Below, in pieces: positions 43,589 to 52,982 of a DNA stretch of 64,000 bases (position 1 is the stretch's first letter; each line of letters starts with the position of its first letter). The position numbers and the translations under genes were made by a program. The notes under the pieces were generated by a model. It ran no database searches. It saw only the letters and a list, made by a program, of their open reading frames with translations, and was not told the origin of the DNA. Origin of the DNA: Flagellimonas sp. S3867 (GTDB taxonomy: Bacteria; Bacteroidota; Bacteroidia; Flavobacteriales; Flavobacteriaceae); assembly GCF_014698935.1 (NCBI RefSeq), contig NZ_JACVMN010000003.1, positions 1 through 64,000 on the forward strand, given 5' to 3'.

Positions 43589-45606
43589 GAATCAAAAAGA
43601 TGGTCCAAAATATCGGTTTCCACTAGATTTGGTAAAGTTACTTTAAGATTTGGAGTTCGATCCATTTCTCTTTTAATAGCAAACAAAGCTTCTTTATTTC
43701 GTGCCCAACTTCTTCGGGAAATACCATTGTTCACATCATAAAACAGCATGTTTTTTAATCGGATTGAAGCTTCTTCCGTGCCGTCGAGTACCATACCAAA
43801 TCCGCCATTCATGACCTCACCCCAGCCAACACCACCTCCATTATGTATGGAAACCCAGGTAGCACCTCGGAAGCTATCGCCAATCACATTATGGATGGCC
43901 ATATCCGCTGTGAATTTGCTGCCATCGTAAATGTTACTGGTCTCCCTAAAGGGAGAATCGGTACCGCTTACATCGTGGTGATCACGACCCAAGACCACAG
44001 GAGCGGAAATATCTCCTTTGGAAATAGCGATATTGAAAGCATCCGCAATTTTGGCCCGCCCTTCAGCATCGGCATATAAAATACGAGCTTGGGAGCCTAC
44101 GACCAACTTATTCTGCTCAGCCTCTTCAATCCATTTAATGTTGTCCTGCATTTGTTGTTGAATTTCTTCAGGAGCTTCAGCTTTTATTTGCTTCATGATT
44201 TCCAAAGCGATGGCATCGGTTTTTTGCAGGTCCTTTGGATTTCCTGAAGTACATACCCATCTAAATGGGCCAAAACCATAATCAAAACACATGGGCCCCA
44301 AAATATCCTGTACATAGGAAGGATATTTAAAATCGATGCCATTTGTAGCCATGACCTCACCTCCGGCTCGAGAAACTTCGAGTAAGAAAGCATTTCCATA
44401 ATCAAAGAAATAAGTGCCCTTTTCTGTGTGTTTGTTGATAGCTGTAATTTGTCTTCGCAGTGATTCCTGTACTTTTTTCTTGAACTCGGTCGGATTCTCG
44501 GCCATCATAACATTGCCTTCTTCAAAAGATAGTCCAACAGGGTAATATCCACCAGCCCAAGGATTGTGCAATGAAGTTTGATCAGAACCTAAATGCACAA
44601 AAACGCCTTCTTCAAAGAAGCGTTCCCAGACTTCAACGATGTTTCCGATATAGGCCAAGGAAACCACTTCATTTTCTGCGATAGCAGTTTTTGTTCTTTG
44701 AACAAGTTCGGAGATATCCGTCAATAATTCATCTACCCAACCTTGTTGATGTCTTTTTTTAGCTGCTTCGGGATTTACTTCTGCACAAACAGTGACACAT
44801 TCCGCTATGTTTCCTGCTTTGGGCTGGGCACCGCTCATTCCGCCCAAACCAGCAGTTAAAAATATTTTCCCTTTAGGGGAATCGCCTTTATCCAATACTT
44901 TTCTGAAAGCATTCATTACAGTAATTGCCGTTCCATGTACGATGCCTTGAGGGCCGATGTACATAAAAGAGCCAGCTGTCATCTGACCATATTGAGTAAC
45001 GCCAAGCGCGTTGAATTTTTCCCAATCATCGGGTTGGGAGTAGTTGGGAATCATCATGCCATTGGTTACAACAACTCTTGGTGCTTCTTTTGAAGAAGGA
45101 AACAAACCCATAGGATGTCCAGAATACATATGCAAGGTCTGCTCTTCGGTCATTTCAGCCAAATATTTCATGGTCAACAGGTACTGTGCCCAATTTTGAA
45201 AGACAGCACCGTTACCACCATATGTAATCAATTCTTCGGGATGTTGTGCCACTGCTGGATCAAGATTGTTCTGAATCATTAACATGATAGCTGCGGCTTG
45301 CTCGGTCTTGGCCGGATATTCAGAAATTGGACGGGCATACATGGTATAATTCGGCTTAAAGCGATGCATATAGATTCTACCGTATGCTTTGAGTTCCGCT
45401 GCAAATTCTGATGCCAATTCTTGGTGCCATGCTTTTGGAAAATAGCGCAGCGCATTTTGAACGGCAAGTTTTTTCTCTTCTTTGGATAAGATGTCTTTGC
45501 GTTTGGGAGCTGGATTCCCACCTTCTGGATATGGTTTGGCGAGAGGCAATTCCGAAGGAATGCCTTGTAATATATTTTCCTGAAATGCTGTTAACGTTGT
45601 GGTCAT
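43585..45606 (-). CDS. hutU: urocanate hydratase
   Basis: 673 residues from the ATG at 45604-45606 (MTTTLTAFQENILQG), one base after the hutI stop. The frame runs on to 45651, inside hutI, and is rejected. It is longer than the ~557 residues of gamma-proteobacterial enzymes, typical of the long form in Bacteroidota. YGGNGAVFQNWAQYL, GGMSGAQPKAG and VCTSGNPKDL (with the NAD-site Cys) are visible. It hydrates urocanate to imidazolonepropionate, step 2 of the pathway. Its stop overlaps hutG. Confidence 0.95.
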   Translation of the reverse strand: MTTTLTAFQENILQGIPSELPLAKPYPEGGNPAPKRKDILSKEEKKLAVQNALRYFPKAWHQELASEFAAELKAYGRIYMHRFKPNYTMYARPISEYPAKTEQAAAIMLMIQNNLDPAVAQHPEELITYGGNGAVFQNWAQYLLTMKYLAEMTEEQTLHMYSGHPMGLFPSSKEAPRVVVTNGMMIPNYSQPDDWEKFNALGVTQYGQMTAGSFMYIGPQGIVHGTAITVMNAFRKVLDKGDSPKGKIFLTAGLGGMSGAQPKAGNIAECVTVCAEVNPEAAKKRHQQGWVDELLTDISELVQRTKTAIAENEVVSLAYIGNIVEVWERFFEEGVFVHLGSDQTSLHNPWAGGYYPVGLSFEEGNVMMAENPTEFKKKVQESLRRQITAINKHTEKGTYFFDYGNAFLLEVSRAGGEVMATNGIDFKYPSYVQDILGPMCFDYGFGPFRWVCTSGNPKDLQKTDAIALEIMKQIKAEAPEEIQQQMQDNIKWIEEAEQNKLVVGSQARILYADAEGRAKIADAFNIAISKGDISAPVVLGRDHHDVSGTDSPFRETSNIYDGSKFTADMAIHNVIGDSFRGATWVSIHNGGGVGWGEVMNGGFGMVLDGTEEASIRLKNMLFYDVNNGISRRSWARNKEALFAIKREMDRTPNLKVTLPNLVETDILDHLFDS

Positions 45607-45607
45607 A

Positions 45608-46843
45608 TCAATCTTTTTTAAAGACTTGTCTTCCATTTTTCCAAACGGCATTTGGCTTCAGCTGTCCTTGGTGATAGGTAATTTCTTGATAGTTTTTGGT
45701 TGGGAAAGTCACAAAATCGGCTTGGGCTCCAGTTTGCAAAACTCCTCTATCTGTCTGTTTTAAAGCAGCACTTGCCCTAAAAGTGATTCCTGACAATACC
45801 TCTGCATTTGATAGTTTTTCAAAAGTTCCCAAAATACTCGCTTGTATGAGTAAATCACCCATCGGGGCTGAACCTGGATTATGGTCACTGGCAATAGCCA
45901 ATGCGCCGCCAGCATCCAAAATTTTACGGGCAGGTGTGTAATCACATCCCAATCCGATAGAAGCTCCTGGTAAAGCCATTGAGATCACATTGCTTTTCGC
46001 CAAAAGTTGAATTTCCTTTTCTGTGCTGGCTTCCAAATGGTCGGCACTCACGGCATCAAATTGTACTGCTACTTTGCTGCCTCCGGGAGTAAATTGATCC
46101 GCATGTACGGTAATATCAAAGCTCATTTCCTTTGCTTTTTGAAAGTACGGTGCAATTTCTGTAGTGGAAAAAGCACTTTCTTCAACAAAGGCATCGATGC
46201 GGTTTGCTAGATTTTCTGACTTGATAATAGGAAACAAAGTTGAAGCCATTTCCTCTAAATAGGTGTTGTCACCATTCCAATCTTTGGGTTTGATATGGGC
46301 GGCCAAACATGTGGCGATTAGGTCAACTTCTGTTTTTTCGTTGGCTTGTTTAATGGCCCTGAGCATTTTTAATTCTTGTTCAACGGATAATCCATAGCCA
46401 CTTTTCACCTCTATGGTGGTAATGCCATTTTGTAAATGTTTTTTACTTCGTTGTAAAATGCCTTCAACAAGTTCTTCTTGCGAGGCTTTCCGGGTCTGGG
46501 TTACTGTATCCCATATTCCGCCACCTGCTTTTGCAATCTCCAAATAGGAAATTCCGGCATTTCGCATTGCATAATCCCTGGCGCGAGTGCCACCAAAGCA
46601 AATATGGGTGTGAGCATCTACAAATCCTGGAAGGCAGACTTGCTCTCCTTCCACATAATAAATGTCAACAGCATCTGATTTTAAATCCTCAAAAATGCCA
46701 ACTTGTTCAATTCTTCCTTCGAAAACCAAGATTCCACCATTTTCAATGATGGGCAATTGCTGATCTGTAAGCGCGCCTTTTAAAGGGAGGCCAGACATCG
46801 GCAATAATTGGGTAAATGGACCTATTAATATGGGTTTGCTCAT
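45608..46843 (-). CDS. hutI: imidazolonepropionase
   Basis: 411 residues. An amidohydrolase-type metal site is present: FVDAHTHICFGG near 71-83 and VHADQFTPGG near 245, with SDHNPGSAPM near 323. It hydrolyses 4-imidazolone-5-propanoate to N-formimidoylglutamate, step 3. The start at 46843 is 3 bases from the hutH stop and the stop is 1 base from the hutU start, a tight operon. Confidence 0.95.
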   Translation of the reverse strand: MSKPILIGPFTQLLPMSGLPLKGALTDQQLPIIENGGILVFEGRIEQVGIFEDLKSDAVDIYYVEGEQVCLPGFVDAHTHICFGGTRARDYAMRNAGISYLEIAKAGGGIWDTVTQTRKASQEELVEGILQRSKKHLQNGITTIEVKSGYGLSVEQELKMLRAIKQANEKTEVDLIATCLAAHIKPKDWNGDNTYLEEMASTLFPIIKSENLANRIDAFVEESAFSTTEIAPYFQKAKEMSFDITVHADQFTPGGSKVAVQFDAVSADHLEASTEKEIQLLAKSNVISMALPGASIGLGCDYTPARKILDAGGALAIASDHNPGSAPMGDLLIQASILGTFEKLSNAEVLSGITFRASAALKQTDRGVLQTGAQADFVTFPTKNYQEITYHQGQLKPNAVWKNGRQVFKKD

Positions 46844-46846
46844 GGT

Positions 46847-48424
46847 TTAATATGTTTCAAATTCTTCAAGATGAGGCGCATTCCATTGAAGGTTTTTGTC
46901 CTTCATGGTTTTTTCAACCAGACCAATGATTTCTCCCTGCTGAATCATATCGATTCCTTTTTCAATATCATCGGCAAAAACCCGGTCGCTTTCAGCAAAA
47001 GGTACTTTGGTTCGAATGAATTTATGGATTTCATCCAACACTACACCGGATTTTAATGGTTTTCTAAATTCGAAGGCCTGGGAAGCCGTAAGCAATTCAA
47101 TAGCTAATATTTTTTCGACATTTTCAATGATCTGAAGTGCTTTTCTTCCACTTATCGACCCCATACTCACATGATCTTCCTGTCCCAAGGAAGTTGGAAT
47201 ACTGTCTGCACTTGCTGGGAAACACAAGCTTTTGTTTTCACTGGCCAATGCTGCCGTAGTATATTGTAAGATCATATAACCAGAGTTGATTCCGGTATCT
47301 TCCATCAGTAATTTGGGAACCCCTGGACTATTGCCTTCAAGGGCCAAATAGATTCTTCGGTCTGAAATGTTGCCCAGTTCTGATGCGGCTAAGGCCGCAT
47401 AGTCCAACGCCATGGCCAATGGCTGTCCGTGAAAATTACCACCACTTATGGTAAGGTCATCATTGATAATGACAGGATTGTCCGTTACGGAATTCAGTTC
47501 CACTTCCAGCAATTCTTTTAAATGAAGCCATGCATTTCTGGAGGCTCCGTGTACCTGAGGCATGCAACGAAGCGAATAAGGATCTTGTACCCGTTCGCAA
47601 TCAATATGATCTTCTAAAATTTCAGAACCCTGAACCAAAGTTCGAATTCTTCCTGCAACGTGTTGATTCCCTTTAAAGGGGCGAAGTGCATGCAATTCTT
47701 CAAAAAATGGTTTTATGGAACCTTGGAGTCCTTCCAACATCATAGCACCAACGATATCAGCTTGTCGTAAACAATGTTGTAGTTTTTGAACCACCAAAAC
47801 TGCATGTGCAGCAATAAACTGTGTGCCATTGATTAAAGCCAAGCCTTCTTTGGGTCCAAGTTCCAATGGTTTGAGACTGGTTTTTTTGAACAATTGCTCT
47901 GTAGAAATGGTTTTGCCCTGATAATTTACCTTTCCTAAACCAATAAGTGGCAAAAACAAATGGGAGAGGGGAGCTAAATCACCTGAAGCTCCAACCGAAC
48001 CTTGAGAGGGAACGACCGGAATGGCATCCTGCTCCATATGCCAGAGCATTCGCTGAATGGTGGTTTCTGCTATACCCGAATACCCTTTGGCCAAGGCATG
48101 GATTTTTAAAATGAGCATCAACTTGGACAACCTTTCTGAAATGGGCTTACCCACTCCAACACTGTGGCTCTGTAATATGTTGGATTGCAGAATTTTTGTA
48201 TCCTCCTTGGAAATTTTGGTATTGCACAAGGGACCAAATCCGGTATTGATGCCGTAGACGGTTTCACCTTTGTCCACAATATTCTGAACCCGGCCTTGAC
48301 TTATCTTGATTTTCTCCAGGCAGAAATCGGATAAAACACCTTTTACCTTGCCTTTTGAAATACCGATGGCAATACCTGCGGTTAAATGGTCTTCGCCAAA
48401 ATGAAATGTTTCGGGTAGCTGCAT
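46847..48424 (-). CDS. hutH: histidine ammonia-lyase
   Basis: 525 residues. The MIO-forming Ala-Ser-Gly (146-148) is in QGSVGASGDLAPLSH. YGINTGFG (57-64) and EDHVSMGSISGRKA support the family. The enzyme deaminates histidine to urocanate, step 1. It is the first gene of a four-gene hut operon and is divergent from a LysR regulator. Its promoter probably lies at 48443-48474. Confidence 0.96.
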   Translation of the reverse strand: MQLPETFHFGEDHLTAGIAIGISKGKVKGVLSDFCLEKIKISQGRVQNIVDKGETVYGINTGFGPLCNTKISKEDTKILQSNILQSHSVGVGKPISERLSKLMLILKIHALAKGYSGIAETTIQRMLWHMEQDAIPVVPSQGSVGASGDLAPLSHLFLPLIGLGKVNYQGKTISTEQLFKKTSLKPLELGPKEGLALINGTQFIAAHAVLVVQKLQHCLRQADIVGAMMLEGLQGSIKPFFEELHALRPFKGNQHVAGRIRTLVQGSEILEDHIDCERVQDPYSLRCMPQVHGASRNAWLHLKELLEVELNSVTDNPVIINDDLTISGGNFHGQPLAMALDYAALAASELGNISDRRIYLALEGNSPGVPKLLMEDTGINSGYMILQYTTAALASENKSLCFPASADSIPTSLGQEDHVSMGSISGRKALQIIENVEKILAIELLTASQAFEFRKPLKSGVVLDEIHKFIRTKVPFAESDRVFADDIEKGIDMIQQGEIIGLVEKTMKDKNLQWNAPHLEEFETY

Positions 48425-48442
48425 GGTCTTTATTTTGATATA

Positions 48443-48474
48443 TAAAGGTACTTTGCTTTATTAATAATTACCAA
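48443..48474 (-). promoter_or_regulatory. promoter of the hut operon
   Basis: On the minus strand, TTG (plus 48472-48474) and TACCTTTA (plus 48443-48450) are 21 bases apart, close to the TTG-N19-21-TAnnTTTG pattern. The -33 side touches the LysR-type operator. Confidence 0.55.
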
Positions 48475-48503
48475 TACTTATTTTTGTAATAATCAATAAG
48501 TAT
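48474..48503. promoter_or_regulatory. LysR-type operator between hutH and the regulator
   Basis: ATACTTAT (48474-48481) and ATAAGTAT (48496-48503) are perfect inverted repeats with 14 bases between. The right arm overlaps the ATG of the regulator, and the left arm touches the hut -33 element. LysR regulators bind such interrupted palindromes, activating the divergent genes and repressing their own. Confidence 0.6.
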
Positions 48504-49389
48504 GAATTATCAGATAGAATTACGACACTTTGTCTATTTTTTGGCCGTGGCTGAAGAATTGCACTATAGAAAAGCAGCTGAAAAACTGTTTATCTCGCAA
48601 CCTGGATTGAGCACACAGATCAAGCAGATGGAAGAGATTTTACAGACACAACTTTTTGTGCGGGATAAAAAGAAGGTGAGTTTGACTCCCGCTGGGGAGT
48701 ACTTAAAAGGCGAGGTAGAATTTATTCTAAACCATTTGGAACAGACCCAAAAGCAACTAAAACTTATTGGTGATGGACATTCGGGTGAAATCCGAATTGG
48801 TTTTTTGGGTTCGGCTATGCAAAATGTAGTACCCAAGTTGTTGTTGGATATGAAAAAGAAATATCCTTTGGTGCATACCAGTTTAGACGAACTTTCCAAC
48901 AAAGCCCAAATAAGTGCCATTTTAAGGGACAAACTGGATCTTGGTTTTGTTCGTCTTTCACGTGTTCCAAAGGGTATAAAAATCAAACCTGTTTTTGAGG
49001 ATACTTTCTCCTTGGTTTTGCCAAAAGACTATCCGTTGGATGAAAAAAACTTTAAAGGAATCCATCAAGTCTCTAAAGATGATTTTATTCTCTTTTCCCA
49101 AGATTACAGTCCGCTGTATTTTGATACTGTGATGAGCATTTGTGAAGATGGTGGTTTTACGCCCAATGTTTCACATAGATCGGTGCATGCACAGACCATT
49201 TTCAAATTGGTGGAGAACAAATTGGGTATAGCTATTGTTCCAACAGCTTTGCAATATGGCTTTCAGATGGAGGTTAAGTTTATCGAACTAAAAAAAATAA
49301 AACAGCGAGCAACTTTGTCCATGGTGTGGAAGGAGGACAATCGGAATCCGGCATTACAAAATTGTATTGATTTACTTTTGGAAGAGTAA
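48502..49389 (+). CDS. LysR family regulator, divergent to hut operon
   Basis: 295 residues. The N-terminal winged helix (ELRHFVYFLAVAEELHYRKAA then SQPGLSTQIKQ) and C-terminal effector-binding domain (about 90-290) are typical. It is divergent from hutH with a shared 77-base region and an inverted repeat. The most likely role is to sense a histidine-pathway metabolite and control hutHIUG, an inference from position. It resembles the OxyR/HcaR-like branch by eye and could have another effector. Confidence 0.85.
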   Translation: MNYQIELRHFVYFLAVAEELHYRKAAEKLFISQPGLSTQIKQMEEILQTQLFVRDKKKVSLTPAGEYLKGEVEFILNHLEQTQKQLKLIGDGHSGEIRIGFLGSAMQNVVPKLLLDMKKKYPLVHTSLDELSNKAQISAILRDKLDLGFVRLSRVPKGIKIKPVFEDTFSLVLPKDYPLDEKNFKGIHQVSKDDFILFSQDYSPLYFDTVMSICEDGGFTPNVSHRSVHAQTIFKLVENKLGIAIVPTALQYGFQMEVKFIELKKIKQRATLSMVWKEDNRNPALQNCIDLLLEE

Positions 49390-49430
49390 AAAAAGGCAAT
49401 ACTTACCTTTGCACGATATAAAAATTAATC

Positions 49431-49985
49431 ATGGTATTTGATTTAATCAAGAAAAGAAGAAGCATTTTTCCTGCCCAATACAATAATAAGCCGATTAAAA
49501 GGGAAGCCATTGAAAAAATCTTAGAGGCAGCCAATTGGGCACCTACCCACAAAAAAACCGAACCTTGGCGTTTTAAGGTGCTTATGGGAGAATCCAAAGC
49601 TAAGCTGGGTATGTTTCTTTCCTATAAGTATATGGAAACGGACCCCAAACCCAAACAAATCAAAGTAAAGAAGTTAATGGAAAACCCTAAAAGGGCAGGA
49701 GCGATAATTGCCATTTGCATGCAACGTGACCCCAATGAAAGTTTACCAGAATGGGAAGAGGTTGCAGCCACTGCAATGGCTGTTCAGAATATGTGGTTAT
49801 GCTGCGCTGAAATGGGTATTGGATGTTATTGGAGCTCTCCCGGCCTCACAAAGTTTATGGATGAGTTTGTTGATTTGGAACAGGGCGAAAAGTGCCTTGG
49901 TTTTTTCTATATGGGATATTATGATGAAGAACCACCTTTGGTAGAACGAAGACCTGTTGAAGAAAAAGTGGAGTGGTTAGAATGA
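49431..49985 (+). CDS. nitroreductase family protein
   Basis: 184 residues. The FMN-binding region RRSIFPAQYNNKPIKREAI, then ANWAPTHKKTEPWRF (about 33-47), and MGIGCYWSSPG are typical of the NfsA/NfnB-type fold. Such enzymes reduce nitro or flavin-type substrates with NAD(P)H as dimers. The 3' end overlaps the convergent DUF456 gene by 9 bases. The substrate is unknown. Confidence 0.85.
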   Translation: MVFDLIKKRRSIFPAQYNNKPIKREAIEKILEAANWAPTHKKTEPWRFKVLMGESKAKLGMFLSYKYMETDPKPKQIKVKKLMENPKRAGAIIAICMQRDPNESLPEWEEVAATAMAVQNMWLCCAEMGIGCYWSSPGLTKFMDEFVDLEQGEKCLGFFYMGYYDEEPPLVERRPVEEKVEWLE

Positions 49986-50486
49986 AAAAAGTTCCGAAGC
50001 GTACTTTACGGTAACTATAATAAAGAAAACTAGGTAACCCGCGGTGAGTACAAACTTCATAAAAGTACCTGTCAAAAAACCAATAAATGAACCAAGGGCT
50101 GCTTTCATGGCGGTTTTTTGATCAGCTTTGTTCATCAATTCTCCTACCAAAGCACCTACAAAAGGCCAGATGATTATCCCAAAAGGGCCAAATATGGGAA
50201 AAAATATGGCGACTAACAGCCCAACAATGGTTCCCCACATACCTGCTTTACTACCTCCAAATTTTTTAGTCCCTGCGGCTGGAATTACATAATCTAAAAC
50301 AGTGACCGCAAGTGCAAGAACCAAAGTTCCCCCTAAAATCCACCAATTATCGGGTACAGCTTTGGTTAGATATAGCAATAACAAACCTACCCAACTAATA
50401 GGCGGTCCAGGCAATACTGGAAGAAAACTACCCAAGATACCCACGAGCATTAAAAGGAATCCGATAATAAGCAGAGCAATGTCCAT
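49977..50486 (-). CDS. DUF456 family membrane protein
   Basis: 169 residues, mostly hydrophobic with about five membrane segments. The signature PVLPGPPISWVGLLLLYL is at about 23-40, and repeated Gly-rich FGIIIWPFVGALVGEL-type stretches occur in the middle. The role of DUF456 proteins is unknown. It is convergent with the nitroreductase and its promoter must lie in 50487-50551. Confidence 0.85.
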   Translation of the reverse strand: MDIALLIIGFLLMLVGILGSFLPVLPGPPISWVGLLLLYLTKAVPDNWWILGGTLVLALAVTVLDYVIPAAGTKKFGGSKAGMWGTIVGLLVAIFFPIFGPFGIIIWPFVGALVGELMNKADQKTAMKAALGSFIGFLTGTFMKFVLTAGYLVFFIIVTVKYASELFSF

Positions 50487-50551
50487 GATTCAATTTCCTA
50501 TAAGACAAATGTAAGGGGGATTTGTTACAATAAGACTACGGGTCAATTTTT

Positions 50552-50619
50552 AACTAAAAAATTAGTTTAAACTAAAAATTTAGTTATATTTGTTTGAAAG
50601 TATAACTAAAAACTTAGTT
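50552..50619. promoter_or_regulatory. three BlaI-type palindromic operators and promoter
   Basis: AACTAAAAAATTAGTT (50552-50567), AACTAAAAATTTAGTT (50570-50585) and AACTAAAAACTTAGTT (50604-50619) are near-identical palindromes. TATATTTG (50585-50592) between the second and third matches the -7 element. The BlaI start codon follows. The layout implies autorepression of the BlaI/M56 pair. Confidence 0.8.
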
Positions 50620-50623
50620 GAAC

Positions 50624-50986
50624 ATGAAACAGCTGACCAAAGCGGAGGAAGAAGTAATGCAATTGTTGTGGCAATTGGAAAAGGCAAATGTAGCTTCATT
50701 GCTTCAAGAATTGCCAGAACCCAAGCCTGCATATAATACGATATCCACCATTATCAGAATTTTAGAAGACAAGGGATTTGTAGATCATGAAAAAGTAGGC
50801 AAGGGACACATTTATTTTCCGCTGGTGAAGAAGGAGGAGTATAGTAACCAATCTATATCGAAACTGGTTGACGGCTACTTTCAAGGGTCATTTAAAAGTA
50901 TGGTATCCTTTTTTATGAAAAATAATGATATCAGCTTAAGCGAGTTGGAAGAGATTATGCAGAAAATTAAAAACGAGAAGAAATGA
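50624..50986 (+). CDS. BlaI/MecI/CopY family repressor
   Basis: 120 residues from the ATG at 50624. Winged-helix motif (LTKAEEEVMQLLWQLEKA, then YNTISTIIRILEDKGF) binds the palindromes at 50552-50619. In BlaI/MecI systems, cleavage by an M56-type membrane protease relieves repression; here the M56 gene overlaps by 4 bases (ATGA). The signal is not known to be a beta-lactam, because no penicillin-binding sensor domain exists in the partner. Confidence 0.93.
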   Translation: MKQLTKAEEEVMQLLWQLEKANVASLLQELPEPKPAYNTISTIIRILEDKGFVDHEKVGKGHIYFPLVKKEEYSNQSISKLVDGYFQGSFKSMVSFFMKNNDISLSELEEIMQKIKNEKK

Positions 50987-52401
50987 TAACCTATCTATTG
51001 GAAAGTTTGACCATTCAATTGGTCTTTCTGTTGGCATATGACCTGTTTTTGAAAAAAGAGACTTTTCTTCAATGGAACCGCGCTTATCTGCTAGGCACGT
51101 TTATACTTTCGTTACTTCTGCCTTGGGTGAAAATTGAAGCCTTTAAAACCACGATTCCCGAAAGCTTGGTACAATATCAACAGTTTTTCTGGCAATTGGA
51201 TGAAGTTGTTTTGTCAACCAATGCTTCGCAGAGTGGATTTTGGCAAGATATAAATTGGACTTTTGTAGTTCTAGGAGCAGGAAGCCTTAGCATGATAGTT
51301 TGGTTGGTGGTGAAACTAAACCGCATATATAAACTTAAAAGAAATGGTGTTGTCTCACGGGAAAGGGATTTTATCAAGGTGGTTATACTTGAGAGTGAAC
51401 AAGCGTTTTCCTTTTTCAAAAATGTATTTCTGGGCGAAAGCATACCAAAAGAAAAGCAGGAGAACATTCTGGTACACGAAATGGTGCATGTAAAACAATG
51501 GCACTCTCTGGACCTTATGTTTTTTGAGATCATGCGAATTGTATTTTGGTTCAATCCACTCGTTTACCTGTATCAAAACCGCATTTCAGAACTTCATGAG
51601 TTTATCGCCGACGCACAGGCATCCAAAACGAATAAGCGGGTGCAATATGAGCTCTTGCTCTCCGAAGTGTTTCAAATCCAGAACTTTAGTCTAGTCAATC
51701 AATTTTTTAAACAATCATTAATCAAAAAACGAATAGTCATGTTAACAAAGAAAAAATCAAAATCGATTTATCAATTTAAGTACGCATTGTTAATGCCTTT
51801 GGTGTTGGGAATGTTGATTTACACATCATGTGATAGTGGATCAATCCAGAATGGAACCCAAGAAGATTCCTTGTCTTCGCAAATTGCGGCACTTCAAGAA
51901 GAAATTGAGGCAAAAGAACAACTTTCATCCAATGAACTTGAAGCACTTTCTTCGCTTTCCAATACATTTACCGATAAATTGAAGCAAACAATGAGCACAT
52001 CTGATGGCTGGACTGTAGCCATGGGAGTTGATGGCGCTCAGGGTGTTTCTGGAGATATTTTTCCCTTTGCAGTTGTGGATGAAGCACCTGTTTTTCCCGG
52101 ATGTGAAAATGCTGAAGATAAAAAAGATTGTTTTCAGGTAAAAATGCAAGAGCATATACGAAAGCATTTCAATTATCCTAAAGAAGCTCAAGAACTCGGT
52201 ATTCAAGGTAGGGTAAATGTTATTTTTAAAATCAGCAGTGAGGGTGATATTATTGATATTAGAAAAAGAGGGCCACATAAACTGTTGGAGGATGAAGTGG
52301 CTCGTATAATCTCCAGATTACCAAAAATGCAGCCAGGTAAACAAAAAGGGCAAGTTGTAAACGTACCTTTTAGCATTCCGATTACTTTTAAATTGGATTA
52401 A
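50983..52401 (+). CDS. M56 family metallopeptidase with TonB-C-like domain
   Basis: 472 residues. Three or four membrane helices (about 5-22, 38-48, 92-112, 262-280) surround a zinc site HEMVH at 165-169 on the cytoplasmic side, as in BlaR1. The periplasmic part replaces the penicillin sensor with a coiled stretch and a TonB C-terminal-like domain (about 385-472, with IQGRVNVIFKISSEGDI). Signal and role are unknown; perhaps it senses envelope state and cleaves BlaI. The adjacent lipoprotein at 52505 has a related C-terminal domain. Confidence 0.88.
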   Translation: MITYLLESLTIQLVFLLAYDLFLKKETFLQWNRAYLLGTFILSLLLPWVKIEAFKTTIPESLVQYQQFFWQLDEVVLSTNASQSGFWQDINWTFVVLGAGSLSMIVWLVVKLNRIYKLKRNGVVSRERDFIKVVILESEQAFSFFKNVFLGESIPKEKQENILVHEMVHVKQWHSLDLMFFEIMRIVFWFNPLVYLYQNRISELHEFIADAQASKTNKRVQYELLLSEVFQIQNFSLVNQFFKQSLIKKRIVMLTKKKSKSIYQFKYALLMPLVLGMLIYTSCDSGSIQNGTQEDSLSSQIAALQEEIEAKEQLSSNELEALSSLSNTFTDKLKQTMSTSDGWTVAMGVDGAQGVSGDIFPFAVVDEAPVFPGCENAEDKKDCFQVKMQEHIRKHFNYPKEAQELGIQGRVNVIFKISSEGDIIDIRKRGPHKLLEDEVARIISRLPKMQPGKQKGQVVNVPFSIPITFKLD

Positions 52402-52423
52402 TGATTCAAGAATTCAAAGTAAC

Positions 52424-52450
52424 AAGCCTGAGAATGTTTTCAGGCTTTTT
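52424..52450 (+). terminator. terminator of the BlaI/M56 operon
   Basis: AAGCCTGA (52424-52431) pairs with TCAGGCTT (52440-52447) around eight bases, followed by T's. Confidence 0.75.
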
Positions 52451-52504
52451 GCTTTTATCTTTCTGGTCAAAAAATCGTAATTTCAGCCAAATATTAGGGG
52501 CTGT

Positions 52505-52978
52505 ATGCGGAAGCTTATATTGTTGATGTTTTTGGGTTTGTTTACTTCTTGTGAACTTTTCACATCAAAGGAAGAACAGACCAAAAATAGAGTCAATGAA
52601 GAACTGTTGGCCATTGATTGGAACGATGTTGACCAATACCCACTTTTTGAAGGATGCGATGAAACCGCCCCTAAACAAATTCAACGCGATTGTTTTCAGA
52701 ACCAAATGCTGCGGATAGCATCCGACACACTGGATAGCTTATCTTTTGAAGTGGATAACGAGTTAGAGGACACCTTATATATAGATTTTGAGGTAGACGA
52801 ACATGGCTTTATCTCTATTTTGGAAATGGAGGAAAAACAATCTGTTTTAAATGAAATAGCCGATTTTAACGAGCAAATCACGGAAAGATTGAACAATTTA
52901 ACCGTAGCTCCAGCCCTTAAAAGAGGAATACCCGTGGGCCTTAGGTTTCGACTTCCACTAGTACTAAATACCCAATAA
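52505..52978 (+). CDS. lipoprotein related to the M56 TonB-C-like domain
   Basis: 157 residues, lipoprotein signal MRKLILLMFLGLFTSC (Cys16). The region PLFEGCDET followed by DCFQNQM resembles PVFPGCENA followed by DCFQVKM in the C-terminal part of the M56 protein at 50983. The rest is a diverged form of the same TonB-C-like domain (about 70-157). It may act as its partner or a decoy for the same ligand. It lies 103 bases after the M56 gene, with a terminator between, and 4 bases before ruvC. Confidence 0.65.
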   Translation: MRKLILLMFLGLFTSCELFTSKEEQTKNRVNEELLAIDWNDVDQYPLFEGCDETAPKQIQRDCFQNQMLRIASDTLDSLSFEVDNELEDTLYIDFEVDEHGFISILEMEEKQSVLNEIADFNEQITERLNNLTVAPALKRGIPVGLRFRLPLVLNTQ

Positions 52979-52982
52979 CAAT

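Noticed and set aside
50624..52401. BlaI/M56 pair as a beta-lactam resistance locus
   Set aside because: No beta-lactamase is near and the M56 protein lacks a penicillin-binding sensor domain.
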